Positions 18,817 to 28,772 are shown, counted from the stretch's first letter. The stretch is DNA of 64,000 nt from Phocoenobacter atlanticus subsp. cyclopteri (GCF_018343795.1 NZ_CP074346.1:1116001-1180000); one strand, 5' to 3'. The notes: a model not told the origin generated them from the sequence alone. Numbers and translations are program-made.

Positions 18817-18976
18817 AAACTACAACTTCAATTTTTCCATTTGGATAGTGTTTTATAATTTCGCCATTATCTCGTTGAAAAGTCAGAACCTCATGCTTTT
18901 TCTTTTCTTCAATAAAGGCAGAAAATAGTACGTTTAGTTGGTGTTGTTTGGCTAGCAATTCTTCTCTTGTTTTCAT
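18806..18976 (-). CDS. Small protein paired with the zeta-like kinase, candidate antitoxin
   Basis: A 56-residue protein from the ATG at 18976: an N-terminal helix (TREELLAKQHQLNVLFSAFI), a lysine/glutamate linker and a C-terminal beta-like tail (GEIIKHYPNGKIEVVVYAK). The longer frame from 19006 would begin inside the repeat and is less likely. The ribosome site is weak (AAAGAAAC). It overlaps the kinase start by 11 bases and so is translated with it. No known antitoxin family is recognised; the role rests on size and coupling. Confidence 0.6.
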   Translation of the reverse strand: MKTREELLAKQHQLNVLFSAFIEEKKKHEVLTFQRDNGEIIKHYPNGKIEVVVYAK

Positions 18977-18989
18977 ATTGTTTCTTTGT

Positions 18990-19066
18990 TTTTTTAGACA
19001 GGGCATACCCTGTCTCTACGTGGTTTTGTGATAATTTTGCAAATTTTTATAAAAATGTAACCGCTT
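18990..19066. repeat. 77-bp direct repeat, copy B (holC side)
   Basis: Second copy of the element at 18138-18214. It carries the near-perfect palindrome at 18996-19015 and the same uptake-signal-like end with an intact TTGCAAATTTTT block. It stops 7 bases short of the holC stop codon, while copy A stops 6 bases short of the kinase stop. Confidence 0.9.
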
Positions 19067-19072
19067 ATTTTT

Positions 19073-19513
19073 TTATTCTATTTTCTGTGTATCCAACTGC
19101 CAACCCATTTGGCGAAGTTGTTTATAACGCTCTCGAGCTTCTACTTTTTGAGTTTCTTCTGTAGGAACAAAATCAATAATTTGGTTAAAGCTACTGATAA
19201 AATCAGGTACTTGATTTTGTAAATTAATTAATAAATCTCTGCGTTGTGTATTACGTTTATCTTTCCAGCTGACTTCAACTGGCGTTGCATAAGTGGTGCT
19301 TTCGCCTGACAGATTATGTGGGACAAATTGTTCAGGATCTCTTGCCCATAACACTTCATCAATATCTAAAGCCTGTTCTTCAGTTTCACAACTGATTAAT
19401 ACTCGCTTACCAGAACGCCAAGCTGTTGCGACTAAATCACAGGCAACAGAAATAGTGGCGTCATATTCGCCTATTTTTTGTTGTTGAAGTAGGTAAAAAG
19501 TGGCTTTTTTCAC
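19073..19513 (-). CDS. holC: DNA polymerase III chi subunit
   Basis: Chi links the clamp-loader (via psi) to single-stranded DNA-binding protein during replication. The 146-residue protein starts MKKATFYLLQQ and has the family's ACDLVATAWRSGKRVLISCETEEQA and DEVLWARDPEQFVPHNLSGE segments. In many gamma-proteobacteria it lies directly ahead of valS, as here apart from the inserted kinase module. Divergent from rsmH. Confidence 0.95.
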   Translation of the reverse strand: MKKATFYLLQQQKIGEYDATISVACDLVATAWRSGKRVLISCETEEQALDIDEVLWARDPEQFVPHNLSGESTTYATPVEVSWKDKRNTQRRDLLINLQNQVPDFISSFNQIIDFVPTEETQKVEARERYKQLRQMGWQLDTQKIE

Positions 19514-19666
19514 AGATTTTTTAACCCGTTTAAAATAAAAGAGTAATTTTAACGGAATAGAATAAAAAAGTACATACGCAGATAATGATAAAACCGCTTG
19601 TCGTATCTAGTGTAAAACGTTAAAATTTCTAGTTCTGAATTTACTTTTAACTAATTGGTACACAAA

Positions 19667-20608
19667 ATGACGAGCAACGCCCCTCAACATATCACTGTTT
19701 TATTAAATGAAGCAGTAGATGGATTAGCAATTAAGCCTGATGGTATCTATATTGATGGTACGTTTGGGCGTGGTGGCCATTCTCGATTAATTTTGAGTCA
19801 ATTAGGCGAAAAAGGGCGTTTGATTGGTATCGATCGTGATCCTCGTGCGATTGCCGAAGCTCAAACGATTTCTGATCCTCGTTTTCATATTGAACATAAT
19901 GCGTTTTCTTTCATTCCTGAAATTTGCGAAAAATTACAATTAACGGGCAAAATTGATGGCATCTTACTCGATCTTGGCGTTTCTTCGCCACAACTTGATG
20001 AGGCTGAACGTGGTTTTAGTTTTATGAAAGATGGTCCTTTGGATATGCGAATGGATACCACAAAAGGGTTATCCGCAATGGAATGGTTAGCACAGGTGTC
20101 TATTGAAGATTTAAGTTGGGTATTAAAAACCTTTGGTGAAGAGCGTTTTGCAAAGCGTATTGCAACAGCGATTGTGAATTATAATAAATCGAATATTGAA
20201 AAAATTTCTCGGACTCTACAATTAGCTAAAATTATTGCAGAGGCAGTGCCTTTTAAAGATAAGCATAAACACCCTGCTACTCGTTCTTTTCAAGCAATTC
20301 GTATTTATATCAATAGTGAATTGGATGAACTAGAAAAGGCGTTAAATTCAGCGTTAAGTGTACTTAATCAAGCAGGGCGACTTTCTATTATTAGTTTTCA
20401 TTCGTTAGAAGATCGAATGGTGAAACAATTTATGCGTAAAAATAGTAAAGGAAAAGTGATTCCCAAAGGCTTGCCGATTTTAGAAAGTGAATTGAATAAA
20501 GATATTCCATTAAAAACGATTGGCAAAGCGATTAAACCCTCACAGCAAGAAATTAATATCAATCCTCGTTCACGTAGTGCCGTGTTGAGAATAGCAGAAA
20601 AGCGATAA
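19667..20608 (+). CDS. rsmH: 16S rRNA m4C1402 methyltransferase
   Basis: SAM-dependent N4-methyltransferase of C1402 in 16S rRNA. Motifs: [10 protein letters not shown] at the N-terminus, the SAM-binding [13 protein letters not shown] and [24 protein letters not shown], and the C-terminal [16 protein letters not shown]. The ATG at 19667 is chosen over an in-frame TTG 12 bases earlier. This is normally the second gene of the division/cell-wall cluster, behind mraZ, but here holC lies upstream on the opposite strand and no mraZ is present. ftsL follows by 9 bases. Confidence 0.96.
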   Translation: MTSNAPQHITVLLNEAVDGLAIKPDGIYIDGTFGRGGHSRLILSQLGEKGRLIGIDRDPRAIAEAQTISDPRFHIEHNAFSFIPEICEKLQLTGKIDGILLDLGVSSPQLDEAERGFSFMKDGPLDMRMDTTKGLSAMEWLAQVSIEDLSWVLKTFGEERFAKRIATAIVNYNKSNIEKISRTLQLAKIIAEAVPFKDKHKHPATRSFQAIRIYINSELDELEKALNSALSVLNQAGRLSIISFHSLEDRMVKQFMRKNSKGKVIPKGLPILESELNKDIPLKTIGKAIKPSQQEININPRSRSAVLRIAEKR

Positions 20609-20617
20609 GGTATAAAA

Positions 20618-20929
20618 ATGACAAATAAACATTATCCATTAAGACAGGTCATTTTCGATGATTTGGTCAATAATAATAAATTGGCAATTTTACTTTTATT
20701 ATTATTAACAGGAACTGCTGTTGTTACCGTTTGGATTACTCACCAAACTCGTTTATTGATTACAGAAAAAGAAAAATTAATTAAACAGCAACATCAATTA
20801 AATAACCAATATTTGCATTTGCAATTAGAAGAGAATTCAAAAACACAAAAACCTCGAGTTGTGGCTGCAGCAAAAAAATTCGGTTTACAATCAATACAAA
20901 AAGAACAAGAAATCATCATCATTGAATAA
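20618..20929 (+). CDS. ftsL: Cell division protein FtsL
   Basis: Small bitopic membrane protein of the FtsQLB divisome complex. At 103 residues it has a short cytoplasmic N-terminus, one membrane helix (about 28-46, LAILLLLLLTGTAVVTVW) and a periplasmic coiled coil (LLITEKEKLIKQQHQLNNQYLHLQLEE). Sequence is poorly conserved in this family, so the identity leans on position between rsmH and ftsI. Confidence 0.92.
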   Translation: MTNKHYPLRQVIFDDLVNNNKLAILLLLLLTGTAVVTVWITHQTRLLITEKEKLIKQQHQLNNQYLHLQLEENSKTQKPRVVAAAKKFGLQSIQKEQEIIIIE

Positions 20930-20948
20930 ATATAGAGTTGAATAAATA

Positions 20949-22922
20949 ATGGCATCAGTAAAGTTAAAATCAAATGACCCAGAAAATAAACAAAAAGAAA
21001 AGAGCTATTTACCTTTTCGATTTTATAGTGTTTATTTTACCCTTTTTCTAATGGTATGTGCTTTAATTGGAAAAGTTGCCTATATTCAAATTTTTGATTC
21101 AGAAGAATTAATTAAAGAAGCCAATAATCGTTCTATTCGAACTCAAAAACTCAGTTTTACACGAGGACGTATTCTGGATCGTAATAACCGTTTACTTTCT
21201 GTCAGTGATCCTCGTTATTCAATCACTTTTGATCCTAAATTATATTTTGATACACAAATTAAACGCAATCGTACTCGTTGGAAAATTCTCGCAATGGAAG
21301 TAGGCGGATCAGCAAGTGCCATCCAAGCTAATTTAAGTCATTTTTTAAAACCACAGACAAAATCTAAATACAACCCTCGTATTATTTTAAATCCTAATAA
21401 TGATAAGTATTGGACATTACTCGCAAGAGTAACAGGACTTGATTACAATTTATTATTGCAAAAAGTACATAATAACCCTAATTCAGAATTTGTTCGTTTA
21501 GATAGAGAAGCAGCAAAAATTGAAAAAATGAAAATGCGAGCATTAGCAAAAAGTCTCCACAAAAGTTATGGGCATTTAATGACTAAAATATATAAATATT
21601 CGCATCGTCGTTTTATGTATATCGATCGTCATCGTTCCGAAGCAATTGGCAACTACGTAAAAGATCTCAATATTAACGCCTTATTTTTAAAAACAGAATA
21701 CCTACGCGTTTATCCACTATCAGAGGCTATTTCTCAATTAGTGGGTTTGACTGATATAAATGACAAACACGGAATAGAAGGGTTAGAAAGAAGTTTTGAT
21801 CTACTATTAATTGGTAAAAATGGTAAAAAAGTTATTCGTAAAGATTTTAGAGGTAATGTCATTGAAAATATTCATAATGAAAAACAATACGATCCTCAAG
21901 ATGTAATATTAAGTATTGATGAAGAATTACAAACAATGGTGTATCGAGAAATTAAAACAGCCGTAATAGAAAATAATGCAAAATCTGGTACTGCCGTGTT
22001 GATTGACATTCTTACTGGTGAAGTATTGGCAATGGCAAATGCACCTTCTTTTAATCCAAATAATCGTAAAAAATATAAACCTGAATTAGCGAGAAATCGT
22101 GCCATTACCGATACCTTTGAACCCGGTTCAACAGTAAAACCTTTTGTGGTATTAACCGCATTACAAAATGGAGTGACTTATAGAGACGAAGTCATTAATA
22201 CTCGTCCATTTAAAGTAAATGGACATACTATTCACGATGTTGCACCAAGAGATCAGTTATCCATAGAAGGTATTTTACAAAAATCAAGTAATGTAGGAGT
22301 AAGCCGTTTAGCATTAAGAATGTCACCCGCTACTTTAATGAATACTTATACAAAAGTAGGCTTTGGTCAAGATACTGGATTGGGATTAGGAGAAAGACAA
22401 GGTACCAATGGAGAACGTAGACGATGGTCAGATATTGAACGAGCAACTGTTGCCTATGGCTATGGCTTACAAGTTACTCCGTTACAACTTGCGAGAGCTT
22501 ATGCCACTTTAGGTAGTTTTGGAATTTATCGACCGCTCTCTATTACTAAAGTGACTCCACCTATTATTGGAGAACGAGTTCTCCCTGAAAAAATCACTAA
22601 AGATGTGGTCAGAATGATGGAAAGTGTCGCTAAAAAAGGCGGGGGTGGTGTTCGAGCGGCTGTTGATGGCTATCGAGTGGCAGTAAAAACAGGAACTGCT
22701 CAAAAAATTGAAAATAAACAATACGTTAAAAAATACCTTGCTTATACGGCAGGGGTTGCACCTGCAAGTGATCCTCGCTTTGCTTTAGTAGTACTAATCA
22801 ATGAGCCTCGAGGTAAAAAATATTATGGCGGAGCAATTTCTGCTCCCGTATTCTCAAAAATTATGGGCTACACATTAAGAGAACGTAATATTAAACCAGA
22901 TAATTTAGAAAGTGAAAAATAA
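20949..22922 (+). CDS. ftsI: Peptidoglycan transpeptidase FtsI (PBP3)
   Basis: Septal class B penicillin-binding protein that crosslinks peptidoglycan with FtsW and FtsQLB. Short cytoplasmic tail, one membrane helix (about 27-47), pedestal domain, then the transpeptidase domain with the active-site serine in STVKPF (S394, K397), SSN in [10 protein letters not shown] and KTGTA near the C-terminus. At 657 residues it is clearly longer than E. coli PBP3 (588). The extra length is mainly in the pedestal, roughly residues 80-230, which is rich in K, R and N. ftsL precedes by 19 bases; murE follows immediately. Confidence 0.96.
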   Translation: MASVKLKSNDPENKQKEKSYLPFRFYSVYFTLFLMVCALIGKVAYIQIFDSEELIKEANNRSIRTQKLSFTRGRILDRNNRLLSVSDPRYSITFDPKLYFDTQIKRNRTRWKILAMEVGGSASAIQANLSHFLKPQTKSKYNPRIILNPNNDKYWTLLARVTGLDYNLLLQKVHNNPNSEFVRLDREAAKIEKMKMRALAKSLHKSYGHLMTKIYKYSHRRFMYIDRHRSEAIGNYVKDLNINALFLKTEYLRVYPLSEAISQLVGLTDINDKHGIEGLERSFDLLLIGKNGKKVIRKDFRGNVIENIHNEKQYDPQDVILSIDEELQTMVYREIKTAVIENNAKSGTAVLIDILTGEVLAMANAPSFNPNNRKKYKPELARNRAITDTFEPGSTVKPFVVLTALQNGVTYRDEVINTRPFKVNGHTIHDVAPRDQLSIEGILQKSSNVGVSRLALRMSPATLMNTYTKVGFGQDTGLGLGERQGTNGERRRWSDIERATVAYGYGLQVTPLQLARAYATLGSFGIYRPLSITKVTPPIIGERVLPEKITKDVVRMMESVAKKGGGGVRAAVDGYRVAVKTGTAQKIENKQYVKKYLAYTAGVAPASDPRFALVVLINEPRGKKYYGGAISAPVFSKIMGYTLRERNIKPDNLESEK

Positions 22923-22924
22923 TA

Positions 22925-24415
22925 ATGAAACGATTAATTCATCTCATTCCAGAACTTAAAAAATGTGAGCCAATCACATTAAATCAAATAAGATTAGATA
23001 GTCGCCAAGTTCAACAAGGCGACTTGTTTATTGCATTAAAAGGACATCAAGTTGATGGACGAAATTTTATCCCAGTGGCAATATCACAAGGGGCGAGTTT
23101 AATTTTAAGTGAAGCAGAAGCAGATCAACAAGCGGTGACATTTTCTGAAAAATTTGCAAAAAATGAAAAAGATCTTACCGCTTGCCCTATCCTTGAGATC
23201 CCTAATTTGGCAAAAAAAGTGTCACAAATTGCAGACGAATTTTATGCTCATCCTTCAAAAAAACTCACCTTAGTGGGTATAACAGGAACCAATGGCAAAA
23301 CAACTGTGGCACAGATTTTAGCTCAATGGCATAACTTAGCAGGGGGTAAATCAGCAGTAATGGGAACAATTGGAAACGGTTTGTATCCAGATATGCAAGA
23401 AGCCATTAATACCACAGGTTCTGCGGTAGAAATTCAGCAATACTTATCTCAATTTGTGGAACAAAAAGCAGATTTTTGTGCAATGGAAGTTTCTTCACAC
23501 GGTTTAGTTCAACACCGAGTTGAAGCACTAGATTTTGATGTTGCCATTTTTACCAATTTAAGCCGTGATCATTTAGATTATCACAACACAATGGATGAAT
23601 ATGAAGCGGCAAAATTTCGTCTATTTAATGAATTAACTACACAACATAAAGTTATTAATTTTGATGATGAAGTAGGTAAAAAATGGCTTGAAAATTTACC
23701 CAATGCCATCGCTGTTAGTTGTGATCCAACAGTAAAAATAACTCAACAACAATGGTTACAAGCAACGAATATTACCTTTACTCAACAGGGTGCAAGCATT
23801 GAATTTTCCTCAAGCTGGGGCAATGGCAAAATTGACAGTAAATTAATTGGTGCATTTAATGTGAGTAATTTATTAATCGCACTAGCAAGTTTATTGGTGC
23901 TAGGACATAATTTGCAAAATTTAATTAAAATCGTACCGCTCTTAACAGGCGTTCGTGGACGAATGGAATCTTTTAGTACAGAAGGATATCCAACCGCCAT
24001 TGTTGATTATGCTCATACACCAGATGCCCTTGAAAAGGCGTTGCAAGCTGCTCGTTTACATTGTGAAGGTGACTTATGCTGTGTGTTTGGCTGTGGCGGT
24101 GATCGTGATACAGGGAAACGCCCTCAAATGGCAGAAATTGCTGAGCGTTACGCCGATAAGGTGATAGTGACCGATGACAACCCTCGCACTGAAGATCCTG
24201 AAGTTATCACTAACGATATTTTAAAAGGCTTTATTAAGCCAAAAAAAGTAAAAATCATACATATTCGCCAATATGCCATACAAGAAGCCATAGCAAAAGC
24301 TGATCCGAAAGATGTCGTACTAATTGCAGGTAAAGGACACGAAGATTATCAAATTATTGGTTTGAAAAAATACCCTTTTTCAGATCAAGAAGAAGTGAAG
24401 AAAAATTTATGTTAG
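22925..24415 (+). CDS. murE: UDP-MurNAc-L-Ala-D-Glu:meso-diaminopimelate ligase
   Basis: Cytoplasmic Mur ligase adding meso-diaminopimelate to the peptidoglycan precursor. Motifs: [17 protein letters not shown] in the N-terminal domain, the ATP loop [35 protein letters not shown] and, in the C-terminal domain, DDNPRTEDP, the signature for meso-DAP rather than lysine. It has 496 residues, normal length. It starts 2 bases after ftsI and overlaps trmL by 7 bases. murF, the usual next gene, is absent here. Confidence 0.97.
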   Translation: MKRLIHLIPELKKCEPITLNQIRLDSRQVQQGDLFIALKGHQVDGRNFIPVAISQGASLILSEAEADQQAVTFSEKFAKNEKDLTACPILEIPNLAKKVSQIADEFYAHPSKKLTLVGITGTNGKTTVAQILAQWHNLAGGKSAVMGTIGNGLYPDMQEAINTTGSAVEIQQYLSQFVEQKADFCAMEVSSHGLVQHRVEALDFDVAIFTNLSRDHLDYHNTMDEYEAAKFRLFNELTTQHKVINFDDEVGKKWLENLPNAIAVSCDPTVKITQQQWLQATNITFTQQGASIEFSSSWGNGKIDSKLIGAFNVSNLLIALASLLVLGHNLQNLIKIVPLLTGVRGRMESFSTEGYPTAIVDYAHTPDALEKALQAARLHCEGDLCCVFGCGGDRDTGKRPQMAEIAERYADKVIVTDDNPRTEDPEVITNDILKGFIKPKKVKIIHIRQYAIQEAIAKADPKDVVLIAGKGHEDYQIIGLKKYPFSDQEEVKKNLC

Positions 24416-24888
24416 ATATCGTTTTATTTGAACCCGAAATTCCACAAAACAGTGGTAATATTATCCGTTTATGTGCCAACTGTGGCTTTCGTTTACATAT
24501 GATTGAACCCTTTGGTTTTACGTGGGATGATAAAAAATTACGTCGTAGTGGTCTTGATTATCACGAGTTTGTGAATATTCAAAGATATATCTCCTTTGAT
24601 GATTTTATGGCACGAGCTAAACCTAAACGTTTATTTGCTTTAACAACCAAAGGCGAACCAAATCATAGCGAAGTAAACTATGAACTAGGTGATTTTTTGA
24701 TGTTTGGTCCTGAAAGTCGTGGCATTCCAAAAGCAATTTTAGACAGCTTACCAATGAGCCAAAAAATTCGTATTCCGATGTGTAAAGACAGCCGTAGTAT
24801 GAATTTATCCAATTCTGTTGCTGTGGTGGTTTATGAAGCGTGGCGACAATTTGGCTATCAGAACTGTGTTCCAAAACAGGATATTTAA
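24409..24888 (+). CDS. trmL: tRNA (cytidine/uridine-34-2'-O)-methyltransferase
   Basis: SPOUT-fold methyltransferase that 2'-O-methylates the wobble base of certain leucine tRNAs. The 159 residues begin [25 protein letters not shown], continue with [16 protein letters not shown] and end in the trefoil-knot region FGPESRGIP ... [23 protein letters not shown], the SAM-binding knot. The start overlaps the end of murE. Confidence 0.96.
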   Translation: MLDIVLFEPEIPQNSGNIIRLCANCGFRLHMIEPFGFTWDDKKLRRSGLDYHEFVNIQRYISFDDFMARAKPKRLFALTTKGEPNHSEVNYELGDFLMFGPESRGIPKAILDSLPMSQKIRIPMCKDSRSMNLSNSVAVVVYEAWRQFGYQNCVPKQDI

Positions 24889-24891
24889 TTG

Positions 24892-26084
24892 ATGAAAAAT
24901 GTTGATGTCGTCATTATCGGTGCAGGTGCAGCAGGGCTTTTTTGTGCAAGTCAGTTAGGACAAGGTGGCAAATCCGTTGTTGTGCTAGACAACGGTAAAA
25001 ACTAGGTCGCAAAATTTTGATGTCTGGTGGTGGAAATTGTAATTTTACCAATATGGAAATTTCACCGCACCATTATCTGTGCAAAAATCCCCACTTTGTG
25101 AAATCAGCCCTTGCTCGCTATACGCAATGGGATTTTATCTCAATGGTGGCAAGCTACGGCATTGCCTATCACGAAAAAGAGTTAGGTCAACTTTTCTGTG
25201 ATGAGGGTGCAGAGCAGATCGTAGCGATGTTGAAAGCCGAATGCGATAAAAGTGGCAAAGTGGATATTCAGCTTAGACAAGCGGTAACATTAATTGAAAA
25301 ATTTGCAAATTTTTATCATATTCATACCGCTAGTGGAACTTATCAAACAGAAAATGTAGTGATTGCAACAGGCGGACTTTCAATGCCAGCCCTTGGGTCG
25401 ACACCTTTTGGTTATCAAATCGCGGAGCAATTTAATATCCCTGTATTGCCACCACGAGCAAGCCTTGTGCCTTTCACTTATAAAGAAAAAGATAAAATAT
25501 TGGTTGCTCTTTCTGGGATCGCATTGCCAGTCACCGTGACCTGTGGAGGACAATCTTTTTCAAATCAAATGCTCTTTACTCATCGTGGACTATCTGGTCC
25601 TGCAATGCTACAAATTTCTAATTATTGGGAATTAGGCAACAGTGTTGAAATTGATTTATTACCAACAATATCTATCCTTGATATTTTGAATGAACTTCGT
25701 CAATCTTCGCCAAAATTACAACTAAAAAGCGTGTTGTGTCGCCATCTTCCTAAAAAATTAGTTGAGCTATGGTTTGAACAAAAATTATTAAAAGAAAAAA
25801 TCATTGCCGATTTAAGCAAAGTCGAATTAACTCACTTAGAGCAATTTATCCACCATTGGCAATTTGTCCCAAATGGTACAGAAGGTTATCGCACCGCCGA
25901 AGTCACCAAAGGGGGCGTGGATACCGATTTTATCTCTTCAAAAACAATGGAAACCAAACAAACAAAAGGGCTTTATTTTATTGGTGAAGTACTTGATGTA
26001 ACAGGTTGGCTTGGGGGATATAATTTTCAATGGGCGTGGTCATCGGCTTTTGTTTGTGCCACAGGAATTTTAGAAAGTGACTGA
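24892..26084 (+). pseudogene. HI0933/YhiN-family flavoprotein, frameshifted near the N-terminus
   Basis: An FAD-binding protein of the HI0933/BaiN-like family, role not established. From ATG 24892 the frame gives the Rossmann motif VIIGAGAAGLFCASQ and reaches DNGKN, then hits TAG. One more A in the run at 24997-25001 (five A) would give the family's KLGRKILMSGGGNCNFTN and join the long second frame, which continues intact through NVVIATGGLSMPALGSTPFG to GEVLDVTGWLGGYNFQWAWSSG-like residues. The restored protein would be about 397 residues, normal. Real loss or homopolymer error are both possible. Confidence 0.88.
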
Positions 26085-26571
26085 TATTCGTCACCTAAAA
26101 ATACAAGTTCAGCGTAAATTAAAGCAAACCCTTGTCTTAGCCAATACGTATTTTGAGAAAGAATTTATTACACCAAAAGTGAATTATAATGTGCGTGGTG
26201 CTAAGGCAGGCGTAGCCTATTTGCAACGCAATGAAATCCGTTTTAATCCGATTTTGTTGCAAGAAAACAGCGATGAATTTATCAAAAATGTCGTGCCACA
26301 CGAACTCGCTCACATTATTGTTTATCAGCAATTCGGCAAAGTAAAACCACACGGCAAAGAGTGGCAAGCCTTAATGGAACAGGTTTTTGGTGTACCAGCT
26401 GAAACGTGCCATCAATTTGAATTGGGATCAGTTAGACAAAATTTTCAATATAAGTGTGACTGCCAAACTCATTTATTAACCATAAAACGCCATAATGCGA
26501 TACAACAAAAAGGACGACGTTATATTTGTAAAAATTGTCGAAAAGCATTGAAATTAATGATTAATGTTTAA
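26077..26571 (+). CDS. sprT: SprT-family zinc metalloprotein
   Basis: 164 residues with the SprT zinc-protease core [11 protein letters not shown] and a downstream [16 protein letters not shown] ... [11 protein letters not shown] zinc-ribbon-like tail. Relatives include Spartan-type proteases; the bacterial role is poorly known. The GTG at 26077 overlaps the end of the flavoprotein gene, so the pair is coupled. Confidence 0.9.
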   Translation: MTDIRHLKIQVQRKLKQTLVLANTYFEKEFITPKVNYNVRGAKAGVAYLQRNEIRFNPILLQENSDEFIKNVVPHELAHIIVYQQFGKVKPHGKEWQALMEQVFGVPAETCHQFELGSVRQNFQYKCDCQTHLLTIKRHNAIQQKGRRYICKNCRKALKLMINV

Positions 26572-26634
26572 TTATTCCTGTTGTATAATGCTTTCACATA
26601 ATAAAAATAAATTTTTAATCAATGGGAACAATAA

Positions 26635-27435
26635 ATGTGTCAATTATTAGGAATGAACTGTAACAGCCCAACAGATATTTCATTCTCTTTTGAAGGATTT
26701 AGACTGCGAGCAGGTATAACTGATAAACATTCAGATGGTTTTGGTATTGCTTTTTTTGAAGGAAAAGGAGTCCGTGTATTTAGAGATAATCAACCTGCGG
26801 CTTTTTCACCTCTTGGAGATGTCGTCAAAAATTATCGAATTAAATCCTTTAATGTTATTGCACATATTCGTCAAGCAACAGAAGGCGCAGTAAATATTGA
26901 AAACACTCACCCTTTTATTCGTGAAATTTGGGGTGAAAATTGGGTATTTGCACATAATGGTACAGTAGAAAATTTAGAAGTATGTGTAAACAATCATTAC
27001 CAACCTATTGGTACAACAGACTCTGAGCGTGCTTTTTGTTGTATGGTTGCTGCACTAAAAAAACGCTTTCCTAACAAACCATCCGAAATGGAAATCTTTA
27101 ATGCTGTTGTCGAGATTTCTGAAAAAATTGCAGAAAAAGGGGTATTTAATTTTATTCTTTCTAATGGTGAATGGATGATTGCTCGCTGTGCCACAAAATT
27201 ACATTATGTGACACGTAAATATCCATTTTGTAAAGTATTTCGTGAAGATGATGTTGTGATTGATTTTAGTCAATATACAACAGAAAAAGATAAAGTTACT
27301 GTTATTACTACTCAACCATTAACCAAAAATGAAAATTGGACAGAGATGAAAAATGGCGGTTATGTTTTCTTTAAGGATGGTGATAAACTATTCGAAATTA
27401 TTGGAACACTGCCACCTTGTAAGTCCCATGTTTAA
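26635..27435 (+). CDS. Class II glutamine amidotransferase, YafJ-like
   Basis: Ntn-type amidotransferase of 266 residues. After Met removal the catalytic nucleophile would be Cys2 (MCQLLGMNCN). Further family marks: HSDGFGIAFFEG, VIAHIRQATEG, NTHPF, WVFAHNGTV and TTDSERAFC. The family includes enzymes with uncertain substrate. Single gene with its own upstream gap containing a TATAAT at 26585. Confidence 0.9.
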   Translation: MCQLLGMNCNSPTDISFSFEGFRLRAGITDKHSDGFGIAFFEGKGVRVFRDNQPAAFSPLGDVVKNYRIKSFNVIAHIRQATEGAVNIENTHPFIREIWGENWVFAHNGTVENLEVCVNNHYQPIGTTDSERAFCCMVAALKKRFPNKPSEMEIFNAVVEISEKIAEKGVFNFILSNGEWMIARCATKLHYVTRKYPFCKVFREDDVVIDFSQYTTEKDKVTVITTQPLTKNENWTEMKNGGYVFFKDGDKLFEIIGTLPPCKSHV

Positions 27436-27477
27436 CACATTAATCATTAAAAATTATTTATACTAAGGAGAATTCTA

Positions 27478-27891
27478 ATGACTCAATTTATTCACACAGA
27501 CAAAGCACCAGCAGCAATCGGTCCTTATGTACAAGCGGTAGATTTAGGTAATATGATTATCACTTCTGGACAATTACCTATTGATCCTGCAACAGGCGAA
27601 TTCCCCGCTGATATCGTAAAACAAGCACGTCAATCTCTTGAAAATGTGAAAGCAATTATCGAACAAGCGGGCTTAACGGTTGCTGATATTGTGAAAACCA
27701 CTATTTTCGTTAAAGACTTAAATGATTTTGCAGCAGTAAATGCTGAATATGATGCTTTCTTCAAAGAAAATAATCATCCTCAATTCCCTGCTCGATCTTG
27801 TGTGGAAGTGGCTCGTTTACCAAAAGATGCTGGTATTGAAATTGAAGCGATTGCCGTTAGAAAAGAAAATTACTGGGCGAAAGGAGAGTAG
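27478..27891 (+). CDS. ridA: Reactive-intermediate deaminase RidA
   Basis: Hydrolyses reactive enamine/imine intermediates such as 2-aminoacrylate. Hallmarks in 137 residues: GPYVQAVDLGNMIITSGQLP, QARQSLENVKAIIEQAG, VKTTIFVKDLNDF and the arginine-containing FPARSCVEVARLPKDAGIEIEAIA. About nine residues longer at the C-terminus than E. coli RidA. AAGGAG precedes the ATG. Confidence 0.95.
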   Translation: MTQFIHTDKAPAAIGPYVQAVDLGNMIITSGQLPIDPATGEFPADIVKQARQSLENVKAIIEQAGLTVADIVKTTIFVKDLNDFAAVNAEYDAFFKENNHPQFPARSCVEVARLPKDAGIEIEAIAVRKENYWAKGE

Positions 27892-27929
27892 AATTATTAT
27901 CAATGTAATACCTAAATTAAAACTATCTA

Positions 27930-28772
27930 ATGACGGATATTCGTGTGATCCAACCTAGTTGGGATATACCTAAACACATTAAGGCTTTCACTACCTTGCG
28001 ACAAGGTGGCGAAAGTCTTTTCCCTTTTGATAGCTTAAATTTAGGGGATCACGTAGGAGACAATCCTATTGCCGTAGCCAATAATCGCAAGCGGTTAGTT
28101 ATTGCACAAAATTTACCAAATTCTCCTCTTTATTTAACTCAAACTCACAGCACTCGAGTAATCACACTCCCCTACTCAGACAATAATTTAGAAGCAGATG
28201 CAGTCTATACCAATCAACCTAATCAAGTATGCCTTGTAATGACAGCTGATTGTTTACCTGTACTATTTTGTAATAAAGAGGGGACAGAAGTGGCTGCCGC
28301 TCACGCAGGGTGGCGAGGATTATGTGATGGTATTTTAGAAGAAACCGTAAAAAAATTTCACAGCCCTACTTCAGAAATAAATGTTTGGCTCGCTCCTGCC
28401 ATTAGTCAAAAAGCCTTTCAAGTAGGTAAAGACGTGGTGGAACAATTTTGTGATATAGATCCTAATGCTATTCAATGTTTTAAAAATGACCCAAATGAAA
28501 AAGAAAAATACTATGGTGATCTTTATCAACTTGCGACTCAGCGTTTAAATAAATTAGGTATTACTCAAATTTCAGGTGGAGAGCATTGTACCTATACAGA
28601 AAAAGATAAATTTTTCTCTTATCGCCGTGATGGGAAAACAGGTAGAATAGCAACACTTATTTGGATTTGCCCCCACCCTAACCCTCCCCGCAAGCGGAGG
28701 AGGGAAATGATGAATTTCAAAAATAATTTTTCCAAAATAAGCGGTATGATTATGTCAAAAATTTGCAAATAA
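27930..28772 (+). CDS. pgeF: PgeF/YfiH-type purine nucleoside-active oxidoreductase, with repeat-derived C-terminal tail
   Basis: Laccase-domain (DUF152) protein linked to peptidoglycan editing and purine nucleoside cleavage. Zinc ligands are in TQTHST (His 73), MTADCLPVLF (Cys 108) and AAHAGWRG (His 125). The family body ends near RIATLIWI (residue 246). Here the frame runs on for 34 residues, of which CPHPNPPRKRRRE is encoded by a GC-rich dispersed repeat (28669-28707) and the last dozen by an uptake-signal-like stretch (AAGCGGT ... TTTGCAAAT). Insertion of these elements at the original stop would explain the length of 280 rather than about 243. Confidence 0.92.
   Translation: MTDIRVIQPSWDIPKHIKAFTTLRQGGESLFPFDSLNLGDHVGDNPIAVANNRKRLVIAQNLPNSPLYLTQTHSTRVITLPYSDNNLEADAVYTNQPNQVCLVMTADCLPVLFCNKEGTEVAAAHAGWRGLCDGILEETVKKFHSPTSEINVWLAPAISQKAFQVGKDVVEQFCDIDPNAIQCFKNDPNEKEKYYGDLYQLATQRLNKLGITQISGGEHCTYTEKDKFFSYRRDGKTGRIATLIWICPHPNPPRKRRREMMNFKNNFSKISGMIMSKICK
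28669..28707. repeat. GC-rich dispersed repeat copy inside the 3' end of pgeF
   Basis: GC-rich stretch beginning CCCCCACCCTAACCCTCCCC, then CAAGCGGAGGAGGG. The same family appears twice at 35225-35332, in opposite orientations. Confidence 0.8.
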
